From an uncultured Ectothiorhodospiraceae bacterium (GTDB lineage Bacteria; Pseudomonadota; Gammaproteobacteria; UBA6429; Thiohalophilaceae), in assembly GCA_947258695.1 (NCBI GenBank), contig CAMYJG010000012.1:1-64000 (forward strand): a DNA stretch of 64,000 bases. Reading direction: 5' to 3'. Shown here in pieces: positions 52,977 to 62,567 of this stretch (its first letter is position 1; each line of letters begins with the position of its first letter). The notes beneath the pieces were generated by a model. That model ran no database searches and was not told the DNA's origin. It saw only the letters and a list, made by a program, of their open reading frames with translations. Both the position numbers and the translations under genes were made by a program.

Positions 52977-54347
52977 TTAGCCTACGATATAAACATCCAT
53001 CTTCTCATTGACAGAGTTTTCCATTTTTCGAATACGACGAATTATATTTTCATTGAGTTTTTGACCTTTAGTTAATAACACAACGCCATTACACATTTTT
53101 AAATCTCTTGCCAGAATCATGCCTTCAGAGATTTTAAGAGTGTTAAGTTTTAATTCTTTTACTTTATCTTTTTTAACTTCTTTAACTTCTTTATTTTCGA
53201 TATCAGATGTATCTGATATTCCTAGCATTTTAAATAACACGTCCACCAGCGTTGGATCGTATCGTGTGCCTCGGTTGCGATTGATATTGGCAGCGCTTTC
53301 ACTGGCGGAAAGTCTCTGAGATGACAATAAACCTGCCTGTAAAGAATAATAATCGCCTACCAGTGCGAGGATTCGAGAACCAAGAGGTATGTCTTGCCCT
53401 TTTAAATTGTCCGGATAACCCTGGCCATCGTATTGTTCATGTTGATGACGAATAATAGTCGAAGCCGTTTCAAGATATTCAAGTGACATTAATATTCCCT
53501 GACCAATATCAGGATGCATAATGAATGTAGTTTGTTCTTCACTACTTAGACTGTTAAATGGTTTACTAATTAATTCATCAGGTAAACCTATTTTTCCTAT
53601 ATTACGTAACAGGCATGCAAATGTTAGTTGTTGCACTTCGTCATCAGACATCCCGATTGTTTTTGCTATTTTCTGTGAAATGTCAGTAATGTTCTGCGTT
53701 AAACCACTTTCTCCTCCTTCACGTAACTCAATGATATTGGAAAATACTTTAATGGTAGTGACATAGTTATTCTTTAACGAGTTATGTGCAAGCTGCAATT
53801 GCCCCATTGTTTGACGTACTTCTTCAGTACGCGCTGTAACTCTTTCTTCCAAGTCTTCATTGAGTTCTTTGAGTTCTCTATTTTGAGCTTCTGTCAACGC
53901 TTGAAGTCTTTCCCGTTCTTTCTCCAGATATTTGCCTTTAAGTGCATGTTGTATGGTAAGGCGAATATCATTGTCTTCCCAGGGTTTACTAATATAACGA
54001 TAGATGCTGCCTTTATTAATCGCATTGATAGTGGACGTAATATCTGCATATCCTGTTAGCAGTATTCGAATGGTGTCAGGATATTTATTAGCAACACGCT
54101 CCAGGAATTCAGCCCCATCCATTTCGGGCATTCTCATATCTGATACAACGATATCCACTTTTGCCATCTCTAGCATGGTCAGTCCTTCAGCACCACTTTC
54201 AGCAACCATAATGTTTCCAATAATTGGTCGAAATAATCGTTTTAATGAAGACAGAATATTTTTTTCATCATCAACGAATAAAATAGTTGCATCCAGCTTA
54301 TTTTGCGTAGGATCCTTTTGCTCTGATTTATTTGACTGAGTATTCAA
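52977..54347 (-). CDS. Receiver plus degenerate HD-GYP domain protein
   Basis: A 456-residue protein with a HupR-like receiver (about 20-140; VVSDMRMPEMDG, YISKPWEDNDI), a coiled coil (about 145-190), and an HD-GYP-type domain (about 200-385). The GYP-side motifs are recognisable (HPDIGQGIL, HQHEQYDGQGYP) but the metal-binding HD dyad, normally HDIGKI, reads RNIGKIG and the first helix His is also missing. c-di-GMP phosphodiesterase activity is therefore unlikely; a ligand-binding or interaction role is more plausible. A C-terminal domain (about 395-456, ISEGMILARDLKMCNGVVLLTKGQKL) is the small beta module often attached to HD-GYP proteins. Confidence 0.87.
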   Translation of the reverse strand: MNTQSNKSEQKDPTQNKLDATILFVDDEKNILSSLKRLFRPIIGNIMVAESGAEGLTMLEMAKVDIVVSDMRMPEMDGAEFLERVANKYPDTIRILLTGYADITSTINAINKGSIYRYISKPWEDNDIRLTIQHALKGKYLEKERERLQALTEAQNRELKELNEDLEERVTARTEEVRQTMGQLQLAHNSLKNNYVTTIKVFSNIIELREGGESGLTQNITDISQKIAKTIGMSDDEVQQLTFACLLRNIGKIGLPDELISKPFNSLSSEEQTTFIMHPDIGQGILMSLEYLETASTIIRHQHEQYDGQGYPDNLKGQDIPLGSRILALVGDYYSLQAGLLSSQRLSASESAANINRNRGTRYDPTLVDVLFKMLGISDTSDIENKEVKEVKKDKVKELKLNTLKISEGMILARDLKMCNGVVLLTKGQKLNENIIRRIRKMENSVNEKMDVYIVG

Positions 54348-54377
54348 AATTTATACCTATATACAAATGATATTAAA

Positions 54378-55817
54378 TTAACTTTCTGCTTGCTGTTCTG
54401 GTTGTTTAATCGGAAGCGTAACTGTAAAGGTTGTGCCTTTATTAATTTCGCTATCTACTTCAATATTGCCACCATGTTTTTGAATGATGCTATATGATAA
54501 TGACAAACCTAGCCCCGTTCCCTGGCCTACAGGTTTTGTAGTGAAAAACGGTTCAAATAATTTAGCAATGTTTTCTTGTTTAATTCCGCTACCTGTATCT
54601 GTGACCTTAATCCAGACCGTGTCATTGTCATTTTTCCCGGTACGAATCGTAATGGTGCCCTGGCTTTCTATTGAATGTGCTGCGTTAACCAAAAGATTCA
54701 TGAACACCTGGTTTATTTGAGATGCGATGCATTCTATGTCAGGCACATCACCATATTCCTTAATGACTTCTGCTTTATATTTAATCTCGTTATTAACCAC
54801 GTTTAAGGTGCTATCAATCCCGCTATGCAGGTTTGTCCATTGCCATTCTTCTTCGTCGACATGAGAGAAATCCTTAAGATCCTGTACAATTTTTTTAACC
54901 CGGTTAACCCCTTCTTTTGATTCACTAAGTAATTGACCGATATCTTCTTTAACAAAATCATAGTCAATATCTTGTTTAAGTTTGGTTACATCTTCTGCAG
55001 CAACACTCTTTTCTTCGCTTAAAACAGATACCTCGTCAACAAAAGTCAGTAAGTCTTTTACATAATCATCCAGTGAAGTGATATTTGAGTTAATGTAACC
55101 AACCGGGTTATTTATTTCATGCGCCACTCCGGCGGCAAGCTGGCCAATCGATGCCATTTTTTCCGATTGCAGAAGTTGACCTTGTATTTCATTTATTTTT
55201 TCCAGCAGGCTTGCTTGTTCCGCTTTTTCTTGTTCCAGTAAAATATTTTTGTCGGCTAATTCATTTAATAATTCAGTTCTTTCGCATATATGTTCAATTT
55301 CAATGATGAAGAGTTTAATAATCATCTCGTCACTTTCATCAAAAAGTTCACCATCATTTTTTTCTGATAAATAAACTGTACCACGTACTACTTTGTTTAC
55401 TGTTAACGGCATACCTATCAGGGTTGTCATATCAGGATGACCGTCCGGAAAACCGACTGAATCAGGGTCTTCCTTGATATTATTTATAATCGAAGTTTCG
55501 GGCGATTTATATATTTTACTTAGCAGACCTTTTCCTTCTGGTTTATTGCCTAATCTTTTTTTTGTTTCATCGTCGATGCCGACAGTGTAAAAACTTTCAA
55601 GCTTGCCGTCCTGAGAAAACAGACCAAGTGCAACATATTTTGCCCCGGCTAATGAAGATAATTCTGAAACAAATTCCTGGTAGAAGCTTTCGACATCACC
55701 CGTGTTATACAGTTCAGCTTCCAGCTCCCTGATTTTTTGTAAAGAATCTGTGAGCAAAACCATTCTGATATTTGCTTTAGCAAGGTAATCTAGTTGTTCC
55801 TGGTAATTATCATTCAT
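54378..55817 (-). CDS. Soluble GAF-domain sensor histidine kinase
   Basis: A 479-residue cytoplasmic kinase. A GAF domain occupies about residues 30-175 (SSLAGAKYVALGLFSQDGKLESFYTVGID, IGMPLTVNKVVRGTVYLSEK), followed by a coiled coil and a kinase core with GVAHEINNPVGYINSNITSL, TDTGSGIKQ and GQGTGLGLSLSYSIIQKHGG. Its catalytic core closely parallels that of the other kinase in the operon. No receiver or membrane segment is present. Ligand of the GAF domain is unknown. Confidence 0.88.
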   Translation of the reverse strand: MNDNYQEQLDYLAKANIRMVLLTDSLQKIRELEAELYNTGDVESFYQEFVSELSSLAGAKYVALGLFSQDGKLESFYTVGIDDETKKRLGNKPEGKGLLSKIYKSPETSIINNIKEDPDSVGFPDGHPDMTTLIGMPLTVNKVVRGTVYLSEKNDGELFDESDEMIIKLFIIEIEHICERTELLNELADKNILLEQEKAEQASLLEKINEIQGQLLQSEKMASIGQLAAGVAHEINNPVGYINSNITSLDDYVKDLLTFVDEVSVLSEEKSVAAEDVTKLKQDIDYDFVKEDIGQLLSESKEGVNRVKKIVQDLKDFSHVDEEEWQWTNLHSGIDSTLNVVNNEIKYKAEVIKEYGDVPDIECIASQINQVFMNLLVNAAHSIESQGTITIRTGKNDNDTVWIKVTDTGSGIKQENIAKLFEPFFTTKPVGQGTGLGLSLSYSIIQKHGGNIEVDSEINKGTTFTVTLPIKQPEQQAES

Positions 55818-55841
55818 AATATTTAGTCACTTTTATTAATG

Positions 55842-56675
55842 CTAATCGATGTTATCGAACATACCATCCAGCATAGACATTTTTTGTTTGATTTCCGGCA
55901 ACATGGTTTGCAATGTCTTTTTATCAGAACCAAGTTTTACAAGGTAATCATTATTGATATTTTTTAATATGTCAGCTTCAGGCAAGTCTGCTTCTAACTG
56001 ATAACAAATACTATCTGCCAGGCTTAGTAAGGCAGCTGCAGAAGAATTAACAAGTTCAGAGGGCTGATGGTGTGTTTCAATCAATTCCTGTATATCTTCG
56101 GGCAGGTTCCATTTACCAATTATTTTTGCCCCAACCAGGGCATGACTGATTCCCAAAAGCTTAGTTTCTTCATCAATGCTGTCACATTCCATCGAATTTT
56201 CTGCTTCTATCAATGAGTGGTATTCAGGAAAAGTATCTAAAAGGATAAATTTACCTACATCGTGCAATAAGCCGACGATATAAGCTTTGCCCTGATCTTG
56301 TTGTGTTTGTTTTTCCAGAAACTCAGCAACAGTTGCTACTTTAAGAGAGTGAGACCATATATTTTTTCGTTCTGCAGTCGCTGGAAATGATTCTAATGCG
56401 CCGGCCGATAACAAGATGTTTCTTATAATATTATTACCCAAAATAACAGATGCACTTTCAATATCATCTATTTTCCCACTCATTCCATAAAACGGTGAAT
56501 TTGCAATGGATAACAGCCGTGCTGCAAGTAAAGGTTCTTGCTTTAAAACACCGGCTATTTCTCGATTATCTGTTTTGGCAGAATCAATTATACTGATCGC
56601 TTTTTGAATAACCTGGGAAAATGGTTTTACATTAGCAATTGCTTGTTCAATCTTTTGTTCTGTTTCTGCGCTCAT
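55842..56675 (-). CDS. HDOD-domain protein
   Basis: A 277-residue HDOD protein, a non-catalytic relative of HD hydrolases that acts as an interaction module in signalling and type IV pilus-related pathways. Typical segments are VIQKAISIIDSAKTDNREIAGVLKQEPLLAARLLSIANSPFYG and the pseudo-active YIVGLLHDVGKFILLDTFPE followed by LVGAKIIGKWNLPEDIQELIETHH. It lies between the first receiver gene and the GAF kinase gene, with short gaps (33 and 24 bases), indicating a shared transcript. Confidence 0.88.
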   Translation of the reverse strand: MSAETEQKIEQAIANVKPFSQVIQKAISIIDSAKTDNREIAGVLKQEPLLAARLLSIANSPFYGMSGKIDDIESASVILGNNIIRNILLSAGALESFPATAERKNIWSHSLKVATVAEFLEKQTQQDQGKAYIVGLLHDVGKFILLDTFPEYHSLIEAENSMECDSIDEETKLLGISHALVGAKIIGKWNLPEDIQELIETHHQPSELVNSSAAALLSLADSICYQLEADLPEADILKNINNDYLVKLGSDKKTLQTMLPEIKQKMSMLDGMFDNID

Positions 56676-56708
56676 ATTGTTAATCTTTTTTACTCTTGGT
56701 TATACTTT

Positions 56709-57608
56709 CTATATCGTTTCAGTTAAGACTAATATCGTTCCACCTGAACCTGAACTTATCCCCATTTTCTTGCCATGTACATCCAGCCTGGCTTCATTTG
56801 CTAACGTGACAGTCTCAAACTGATCGCCTGCTTTACTGGATACATTTTCATATATATCAAACAATTTATCGGGTAGTGACTGTTTTGCCATGCTGCCGAT
56901 TACTGGTGCTGTGCCATTGCTTAACCATTGTTCTGTTAATTTATTGGTAATTGCCACGATACCGCTGTCATCAATGCCAATAATGCCTGCTGGCATATTC
57001 TCAAGCACCTCTTGTGCGATAGTCAGAACATGCAGGTTTAAATTTGCTTCTTCTGTTTTTTTCTCAACATTTTTACTTAGTTGCAGGTTCGCTTTTTCTA
57101 ATGATGCATTTGCCAGCTTTAGTTCTTCAGTTAAGCGGATGTTCTCTAACTTCATTTCATAATGTTCAAAAGCTTCGGCCACATTTTTCTGTAATAATTC
57201 ATCATCCCAGGGTTTGGTTAGAAATTTGTAAATGGCGCCTTCGTTAATGGCATCAGTAACGGAATTAAGCTCTGTATATCCGCTGAGTACGATACGAATG
57301 GTATCTGGGTGTGTTAGTTTTACCTGGTAAAGAAATTCTACCCCGGTCATTTCTGGCATTCTTTGATCCGTAATAATGACGCCAATGTCGTGTTCTTCCA
57401 GAACCTTTAGCCCTTCTTTGCCACTATATGCCCGAAATATTTTGTAGCCTTCTCTACGTAATAGCCGGGTCAAAGACGACACGATATTTTCTTCGTCATC
57501 AACGAGTAATAGTGTTCTTTGATATTGTGTGTCATCTACCAAGATGATGTTCTCCAAGCCGTTATATTTAGCGGATTCACTTTTTTTGAATAATTGCTGC
57601 TTTAACAA
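56709..57608 (-). CDS. Receiver-coiled coil-PAS protein
   Basis: First gene of the minus-strand signalling operon; 299 residues. A HupR-like receiver (about 28-148; LLLVDDEENIVSSLTRLL, VIITDQRMPEMTG, FLTKPWDDELL) is followed by a long coiled coil (about 155-200) and a PAS-like domain (VLENMPAGIIGIDDSGIVAITNKLTEQWL). No enzymatic output domain. The receiver is clearly paralogous to those of the other three receiver proteins encoded downstream. The start codon at 57608 lies just after an AT-rich promoter region. Confidence 0.86.
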   Translation of the reverse strand: MLKQQLFKKSESAKYNGLENIILVDDTQYQRTLLLVDDEENIVSSLTRLLRREGYKIFRAYSGKEGLKVLEEHDIGVIITDQRMPEMTGVEFLYQVKLTHPDTIRIVLSGYTELNSVTDAINEGAIYKFLTKPWDDELLQKNVAEAFEHYEMKLENIRLTEELKLANASLEKANLQLSKNVEKKTEEANLNLHVLTIAQEVLENMPAGIIGIDDSGIVAITNKLTEQWLSNGTAPVIGSMAKQSLPDKLFDIYENVSSKAGDQFETVTLANEARLDVHGKKMGISSGSGGTILVLTETI

Positions 57609-57958
57609 CTGCCTGAAATTGAAAATGGAAATAATTGTGTTTATTAGGTGTATTTTTTGTATGTATAAAAAGCATCTAATTTTGTTTCCAGTTTCTCTAT
57701 TTCAGTTCAAAGCGTAAATAACTCATTCTGCAATTAAACTTATCGGCAGAATTCGGAATTTTTTAAGTTAACTATTTGTATTTTTAATATTTAGAGAGAA
57801 ATTGTTTAATGTGTTTTTCTAAACAGTATTAAGAATGAGTAATATTGCAGGCAATATTTAAGTTCAGTCCGTTAGAGTCGATAAGGGGTAAAGCAATACA
57901 AGGTTTTACTTTATTTGTGTTTCTATAGGCTTAAAAATAATAGTGTTATAAATCAGCA
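57609..57958. other. Divergent promoter region of the signalling operon
   Basis: A 350-base AT-rich interval between the receiver-PAS gene (minus) and the zinc-ribbon-like gene (plus). No open frame or strong hairpin is seen. It should carry the promoters of both transcripts; GTCGATAAGGGGTAAAG near 57877 and several TATAAA-like stretches are present, but I cannot define -35/-10 pairs reliably. Confidence 0.4.
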
Positions 57959-58372
57959 ATGACTACTTCATCATCCGACAATTTTTTTGCTGGCCTCAAA
58001 TCCATTGTGGATTCAGCTTTTCCTAAAACATGTCCTATGTGTGGGAAAACGTATAATAATGAAGATGCCTTTATAAATGAGACAACAAAGCTCAATAATC
58101 AAACTGGACTTAAACAGTCCTATGATGATGATGATCACACCATCGTCGAGCTCTATCGAAATTGTTCCTGTGGTTCGACATTAATGAATTTTTTTGGTGA
58201 TCGCCGGGATACTTCCGAAGCAGGTGAAAAACGCAGGGCGAAAATTGGAGAGCTTATTGAGTACCTTATCACCCAGGGTCTAGAACAAGACCTGGCGCGG
58301 ACTGAGTTATTAAAAGCAATACGTGGCGAAAAAAGTGAAGTGCTAAAAAAAATCAAGCTTCCAAAAAATTAA
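57959..58372 (+). CDS. Small zinc-ribbon-like protein of unknown function
   Basis: A 137-residue soluble protein. Two cysteine pairs, CPMCGKTY at about residue 26 and CSCGSTL at about residue 69, could form a split zinc ribbon. A C-terminal helical half (RRAKIGELIEYLITQGLEQDLARTELLKAIRGEKSEVLKK) is basic. I do not recognise the family. It is transcribed divergently from the signalling operon and ends at a shared bidirectional terminator with sat. A regulatory or adaptor role is possible. Confidence 0.7.
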   Translation: MTTSSSDNFFAGLKSIVDSAFPKTCPMCGKTYNNEDAFINETTKLNNQTGLKQSYDDDDHTIVELYRNCSCGSTLMNFFGDRRDTSEAGEKRRAKIGELIEYLITQGLEQDLARTELLKAIRGEKSEVLKKIKLPKN

Positions 58373-58421
58373 TAGATGATTTTAATATTTGTTTTAACGA
58401 CAGAGTATACTGTCAACAAAT

Positions 58422-58458
58422 AAAAAACCCCGGGTGAAAAATTCATACCGGGGTTTTC
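58422..58458. terminator. Bidirectional rho-independent terminator
   Basis: AAAACCCCGG and CCGGGGTTTT form a stem with a 14-base loop, bounded by A- and T-runs on the two sides. It separates the zinc-ribbon-like gene from the convergent sat gene. Confidence 0.88.
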
Positions 58459-58484
58459 ATTACTGTGCTGATTATTATATCGTG

Positions 58485-59669
58485 TTACAAGCTTTGATAA
58501 TAATCAATCAAGATTTTAGCCACTTCAGGACGTGAGAATTCTTTAGGTGGCGCTTCACCGTTACCGAGCATTTCACGTACCTTAGTCCCCGAGAGAAGAA
58601 CAAAATCTTCTTTTTCATGATCAGGTGCTTCACACATCATGACCACTTTATTGAGTTTCTTCGACCAGGCGGTGTGATCGGCTTTAAAGATTTCGATGTC
58701 TAAAGAGCCCGCTGGAACTTCATCTTCAAAGATAGTTTGGGCATCAAATGCACCGTAGTAATCACCGACACCGGCATGGTCACGACCAATAATAAAGTGA
58801 GTCGCGCCCATGTTTTGACGGAAGTAAGCATGTAATACCGCTTCACGAGGGCCGGCATATAACATGTCGAAACCGTAACCGGTTACCATGGCACTGTTTG
58901 CTGGGAAGTACACTTCAACCATTTTACGAATTGCCGCATCACGTACTGGCGCAGGAATATCACCGGGCTTTAATTTACCGAGTAACATGTGAATCACAAG
59001 GCCGTCACAACCTAAACGATCCATGGCCATATGGCAGAGTTCTTCGTGTGCTAAATGCATCGGGTTACGCGTTTGGAAGGCCACGATTTTTTTCCAGCCA
59101 CGCTCTGAAATTTCGTTACGAATTTCAACCGCAGTACGGAAGGTATCCGGGAATTCTGTCAGGAAGTAACTGAAGTTAAGCACCTGGATGGGACCAGAAA
59201 CCGCGGTTTGACCCTGGCTGTTAAATGCAGCAACACCCGGGTGTTCTGTGTCATCTGTGCGGTAAACCTTATCTGTCATGGTTTTCATTTGTTCATCAGA
59301 AACGGATTCAATCGCTTCAACATCCATAATCGCGAGAACAGGATTGCCGTCTACATTGGGGTCACGTAAAGCAATACGTTTTGCATCACCAATCGCATCG
59401 GCATTTTCGAGTAAACACATCACTGGAACCGGGAAGAAAGAGCCATCCGTTAAGGTCATTTTTTCTGCGGCACCCATGGCATCAGCGACGTTCATAAAGC
59501 CTTTTAATGGATTGAAGTAACCGCCACCCATCATCACAGCATTTCCGGCTGCCTGTGAGCTGATAATGACGGATGGTAATGATTCAGCTTCTTTACTGAG
59601 CTTGTCATGTTCGGCATCGTCATAGACGAAGCGCGGTTGAAGTTCGTCGGAACCTACTGGTTTAATCAT
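58485..59669 (-). CDS. sat: Dissimilatory sulfate adenylyltransferase (ATP sulfurylase) Sat
   Basis: Homo-oligomeric ATP sulfurylase of 394 residues; in sulfur oxidisers it converts APS and pyrophosphate to ATP and sulfate. Active-site motifs are AFQTRNPMHLAHEEL (QxRNPxHxxH) and IIGRDHAGVGDYYG (GRDHAG), and the C-terminal FVLLSGTKVREML is typical. No APS-kinase domain is attached. A GAGGAA precedes the ATG by 9-14 bases. It is separated from aprMBA by 14 kb, unlike the clustered arrangement in many relatives. High-expression codon bias is visible. Confidence 0.96.
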   Translation of the reverse strand: MIKPVGSDELQPRFVYDDAEHDKLSKEAESLPSVIISSQAAGNAVMMGGGYFNPLKGFMNVADAMGAAEKMTLTDGSFFPVPVMCLLENADAIGDAKRIALRDPNVDGNPVLAIMDVEAIESVSDEQMKTMTDKVYRTDDTEHPGVAAFNSQGQTAVSGPIQVLNFSYFLTEFPDTFRTAVEIRNEISERGWKKIVAFQTRNPMHLAHEELCHMAMDRLGCDGLVIHMLLGKLKPGDIPAPVRDAAIRKMVEVYFPANSAMVTGYGFDMLYAGPREAVLHAYFRQNMGATHFIIGRDHAGVGDYYGAFDAQTIFEDEVPAGSLDIEIFKADHTAWSKKLNKVVMMCEAPDHEKEDFVLLSGTKVREMLGNGEAPPKEFSRPEVAKILIDYYQSL

Positions 59670-59973
59670 CCTAATATTCCTCGTTTCTACGACCTGAAAA
59701 AGGTGAGTAGTTAATGGTTAAGATACTGTTTTTAAATGTTTTTATTATTTGTTTTGTTGCAGTTAATTTGCGAAACCTGACTGCAAATATCAACACAATG
59801 CAGGCTAAATAATAGTGAGCAGCACTATACAACACTCTGCACTGGTCAGAATAATAGGTCTATTTATGAGGTCATAGAATGTGATGAATTGGCGGGATTT
59901 TGAGTCTGGGAGATAAAAAACACCCATCAAATGATAGGCGTTTAGTCACAAAAATCCTTACCCGTGGGAGCAT
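59670..59973. other. Intergenic region between the hybrid kinase 3' end and sat
   Basis: 304 bases without a supported gene. The part near 59913-59963 contains the left copy of a terminator-like repeat (separate entry). The sat-proximal part is AT-rich and presumably carries the sat promoter; no consensus box is clear. Confidence 0.5.
59913..59963 (-). terminator. Degenerate terminator repeat, left copy
   Basis: TAAAAAACACCCATCAAATGATAGGCG followed by TTTAGTCACAAAAATCC is a close but decayed version of the segment at 63702-63749. On the minus strand it forms an imperfect hairpin (CGCCTATCA / TGATGGGTG) followed by TTTTTTA and ends the hybrid kinase transcript (stop at 59974). Confidence 0.65.
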
Positions 59974-61557
59974 TTACGCATTTGTTGCCAGGAATTTGTC
60001 GATACAAGTATAAAAATCAGCGAGTTTAACCGGTTTTGATAAGTAATCACTAAATCCAACTTCTAAGCCGTGACGAATATCAGCCTCCATGGCATGAGCA
60101 CTAATAGCAATAACCGGTATATGTTTTAATTGATCGGTTGTTTTTAATATTTTCAATACTTCGTAGCCATTCATGCCGGGTAAATTTATATCAAGTAATA
60201 TCAAATCTGGTCTTTTACTTTTCGCAAGATCAAGACCAAGAAAGGGTTCATGTGCCGTTTCCAGCTTGATATTATTTCTTTGTCTTAAAAGTGCTTCAAT
60301 AAGCCGAAGATTGGCCGGATTATCTTCAATATATAATATCGTTTTTTGTTGCCCACTATCTTTTGTTAAGTCCTGAATTTTTTCGTTGCCTGGAACAGAG
60401 TCTTTCTCAGCTGATGAAAGCATTTTTATTTCGTCCAGTTCAAACTCAATCCAGAAAGTACTGCCCACACCAGGTGTGCTTTCTAGCCCGATTGATCCAC
60501 CCATTAGTTCCATGAGTTGTTTACTAATGACCAGGCCAATACCAGTGCCTTCAACATTACTATATTCTGCGCCTGCCCTTTCAAAGGGTTTAAATAACTT
60601 ATTTTGCTGATCAAGACTCAGGCCCAGGCCGGAATCAGTGATTGAAATTCTAAGTCGATGGTTGTTTTCAAGGGTTTCAGCGTTGATGCTGACATATCCA
60701 CCGCTCTTGTTATATTTAACAGCATTTGACAACAGGTTTAATAAAACTTGCTTGGCGCGTGTGAAATCCATACGTACAAGATAGTCTTTATTAGCCGGGA
60801 TGTTATTAATAAAATCGAGATTATTTTTTTCAATTAAGGGTAAAATAATTGCAGTGCTATCATTCATTAGTTCAATAAAGCTCACATTGTCGATCGACAA
60901 GTTTAAATGCCCTGCTTCAATTTTGGTTAAATCGAGTACTTCATTAATTAACTCAAGCAGGTGATCTCCCGCTTTAAGAATTTCATTTATACTTTGAATG
61001 TGATCTTCATCTGTAATATCAACTTCAAGTACCTGGGCAAAACCTAAAATGGCGTTCATTGGTGTTCGTAATTCATGACTCATATTGGACAAGAAAATAG
61101 ATTTTGATTTACTGGCTTCTTCTGCTTCCTGCATAGCTTTTTGCAGATCTGATGTACGTTGTTTAACCGTTTCTTCCAGGTGTTGCTGGTGTTGTTCCAG
61201 GTTTTTTAACACGATATTTCTTTCGAACTCGGTAGCTAAGCGAGTGGAAAATACATCAAGAATAGAAGCATTTTCTGTGGTAAGTGTCATAGGCTTGATA
61301 TCAAGCACAGATACCAGGCCTATGGTTTTACCAGCTGAAGTTATAAGTGGCGAACCAAAATAGCTTTCCACCCCCATATCAATTAACATTTGATCATCTG
61401 AATAAATTTCAGATGCGTTTGTTTCAATGATACTTTTTTCCTTGCTGATAATATCTTTACAGGGCGTGCCTTCAAGTGGGTATTCAAAATTTTCGGCATA
61501 GTGATTACCTGCTCTTACTGCAAGGGTGCGAACATGAGTTCGCTCTGGTTCAATCAA
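59974..61557 (-). pseudogene. 3' part of a split GAF-HK-REC hybrid sensor kinase
   Basis: The open frame encodes 527 residues: a GAF domain starting abruptly at its first strand (LLIEPERTHVRTLAVRAGNHYAENFEYPLEGTPC), HisKA with MSHELRTPMNAILGFAQVL, HATPase (TDSGLGLS, GTGIGLVISKQLM) and a receiver with ILYIEDNPANLRLIEALL and LILLDINLPGMNG. The only start is a TTG at 61557 inside the GAF sequence; the true beginning of that domain (DVYNCKYAFIGL) lies upstream in the same frame but overlaps the preceding gene. I interpret this gene and the one at 61554-62564 as halves of one ancestral kinase separated by a deletion/frameshift. A re-initiated, truncated kinase could still be made. Confidence 0.7.
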
Positions 61558-62564
61558 TAAACCGATGAAGGCATATTTGCAGTTATAAACATCGGTAAGA
61601 TTCCCATTTTGTCTTCATGCACAGTTTCAAACGTGGTTGAACTATGCTCAGAGTTGGTAAGCTGTAAAACCATCTCCCGAAACTGGGTTTCATTGTAGAG
61701 AGGTTTTATGTCATATGGATGCATTTGCATCAGTTCTGCATAAGAATATTTAACCTGATCCATTGCACCTTTATTAACATACGTAAACTTAAGATCATCA
61801 GCGGAAAAAATAAACACACAATCGGTAGTCGCATCAAGTGAGTTTTTAAATTCAGTAAGTTCTTGGGTATTGTCTTTTTGTCTTTTAAGAATTTTTTTGA
61901 TAAGTAAGATGATCCGATAAGTTATGTAACTGGTGACAGCAATGACCAGCAGGATAACGAAGAAAAATGTTGTTTTGAAAAATTCTCTGGATTTAGCTTG
62001 TTTGAGATAAAGCTGTTGTTGTGCCTGGTTATGAAGTCTGTGTAATTGTGAACGGGAAATTTCAAGTTGCTCATAAGCATTATCAATTGCCGTTGTAGAG
62101 ATTTCATTTTTATAACTAAGTTCCGTAATTTGTTTGAGAAGAATAAATGAATTGTTTTTCAGGCGCGTTACCGATAAATCAAAATCAGCAACACCCTTAT
62201 TTTCATGTAGTTCAAATAAGAGTGAAAGGCTACGTGTAGTGACGTGTAAATAGTTTGCGACACGGATATCTTTTTCCCGCAGTAAATCAGGGTTGTTGTT
62301 TAATGAAGTTTTGTTGTGGAGTTTATTTCTAAAAAACCAGTCAAGTAACAGGTGATGTTCAGTTTCAATATTATTTAAATACTCAATGGAAGGGAGGTGA
62401 TATTGATTGATTTGGGTGTTGATATCAGCGGATGATTTGAATTGCCACAAAAGATAGCTAATAACCATTAAAGCAAATAACGCAAGGATAGTGATGAGAA
62501 TAAATATGTATCTGGTAATCGATTTTGAGGAATCATTCGAGCTGAGAGATATTTGAGAGGACAT
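61554..62564 (-). pseudogene. 5' part of a split membrane sensor kinase (helix-sensor-helix-PAS)
   Basis: Encodes 336 residues: an N-terminal membrane helix (about 19-43), a helical periplasmic region of about 160 residues, a second helix (FFKTTFFFVILLVIAVTSYITY), and a PAS domain (about 240-320, NSLDATTDCVFIFSADDLKFTYVNKGAM). The PAS core ends normally at FETVHEDKMG and then runs into ILPMFITANMPSSVY and a stop. In another frame the same bases encode the first GAF strand of the downstream gene. Most of the PAS end and the PAS-GAF linker are missing. It is preceded by a PhnD-like lipoprotein gene (4-base gap), the natural input partner. Confidence 0.7.
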
Positions 62565-62567
62565 AAG

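Noticed and set aside
57840-57900. Sigma-28-like promoter (TAAG ... GTCGATAA) before the zinc-ribbon-like gene
   Set aside because: The -35-like element is imperfect and the spacing is 14 rather than 15 bases. In AT-rich DNA such a match is expected by chance.
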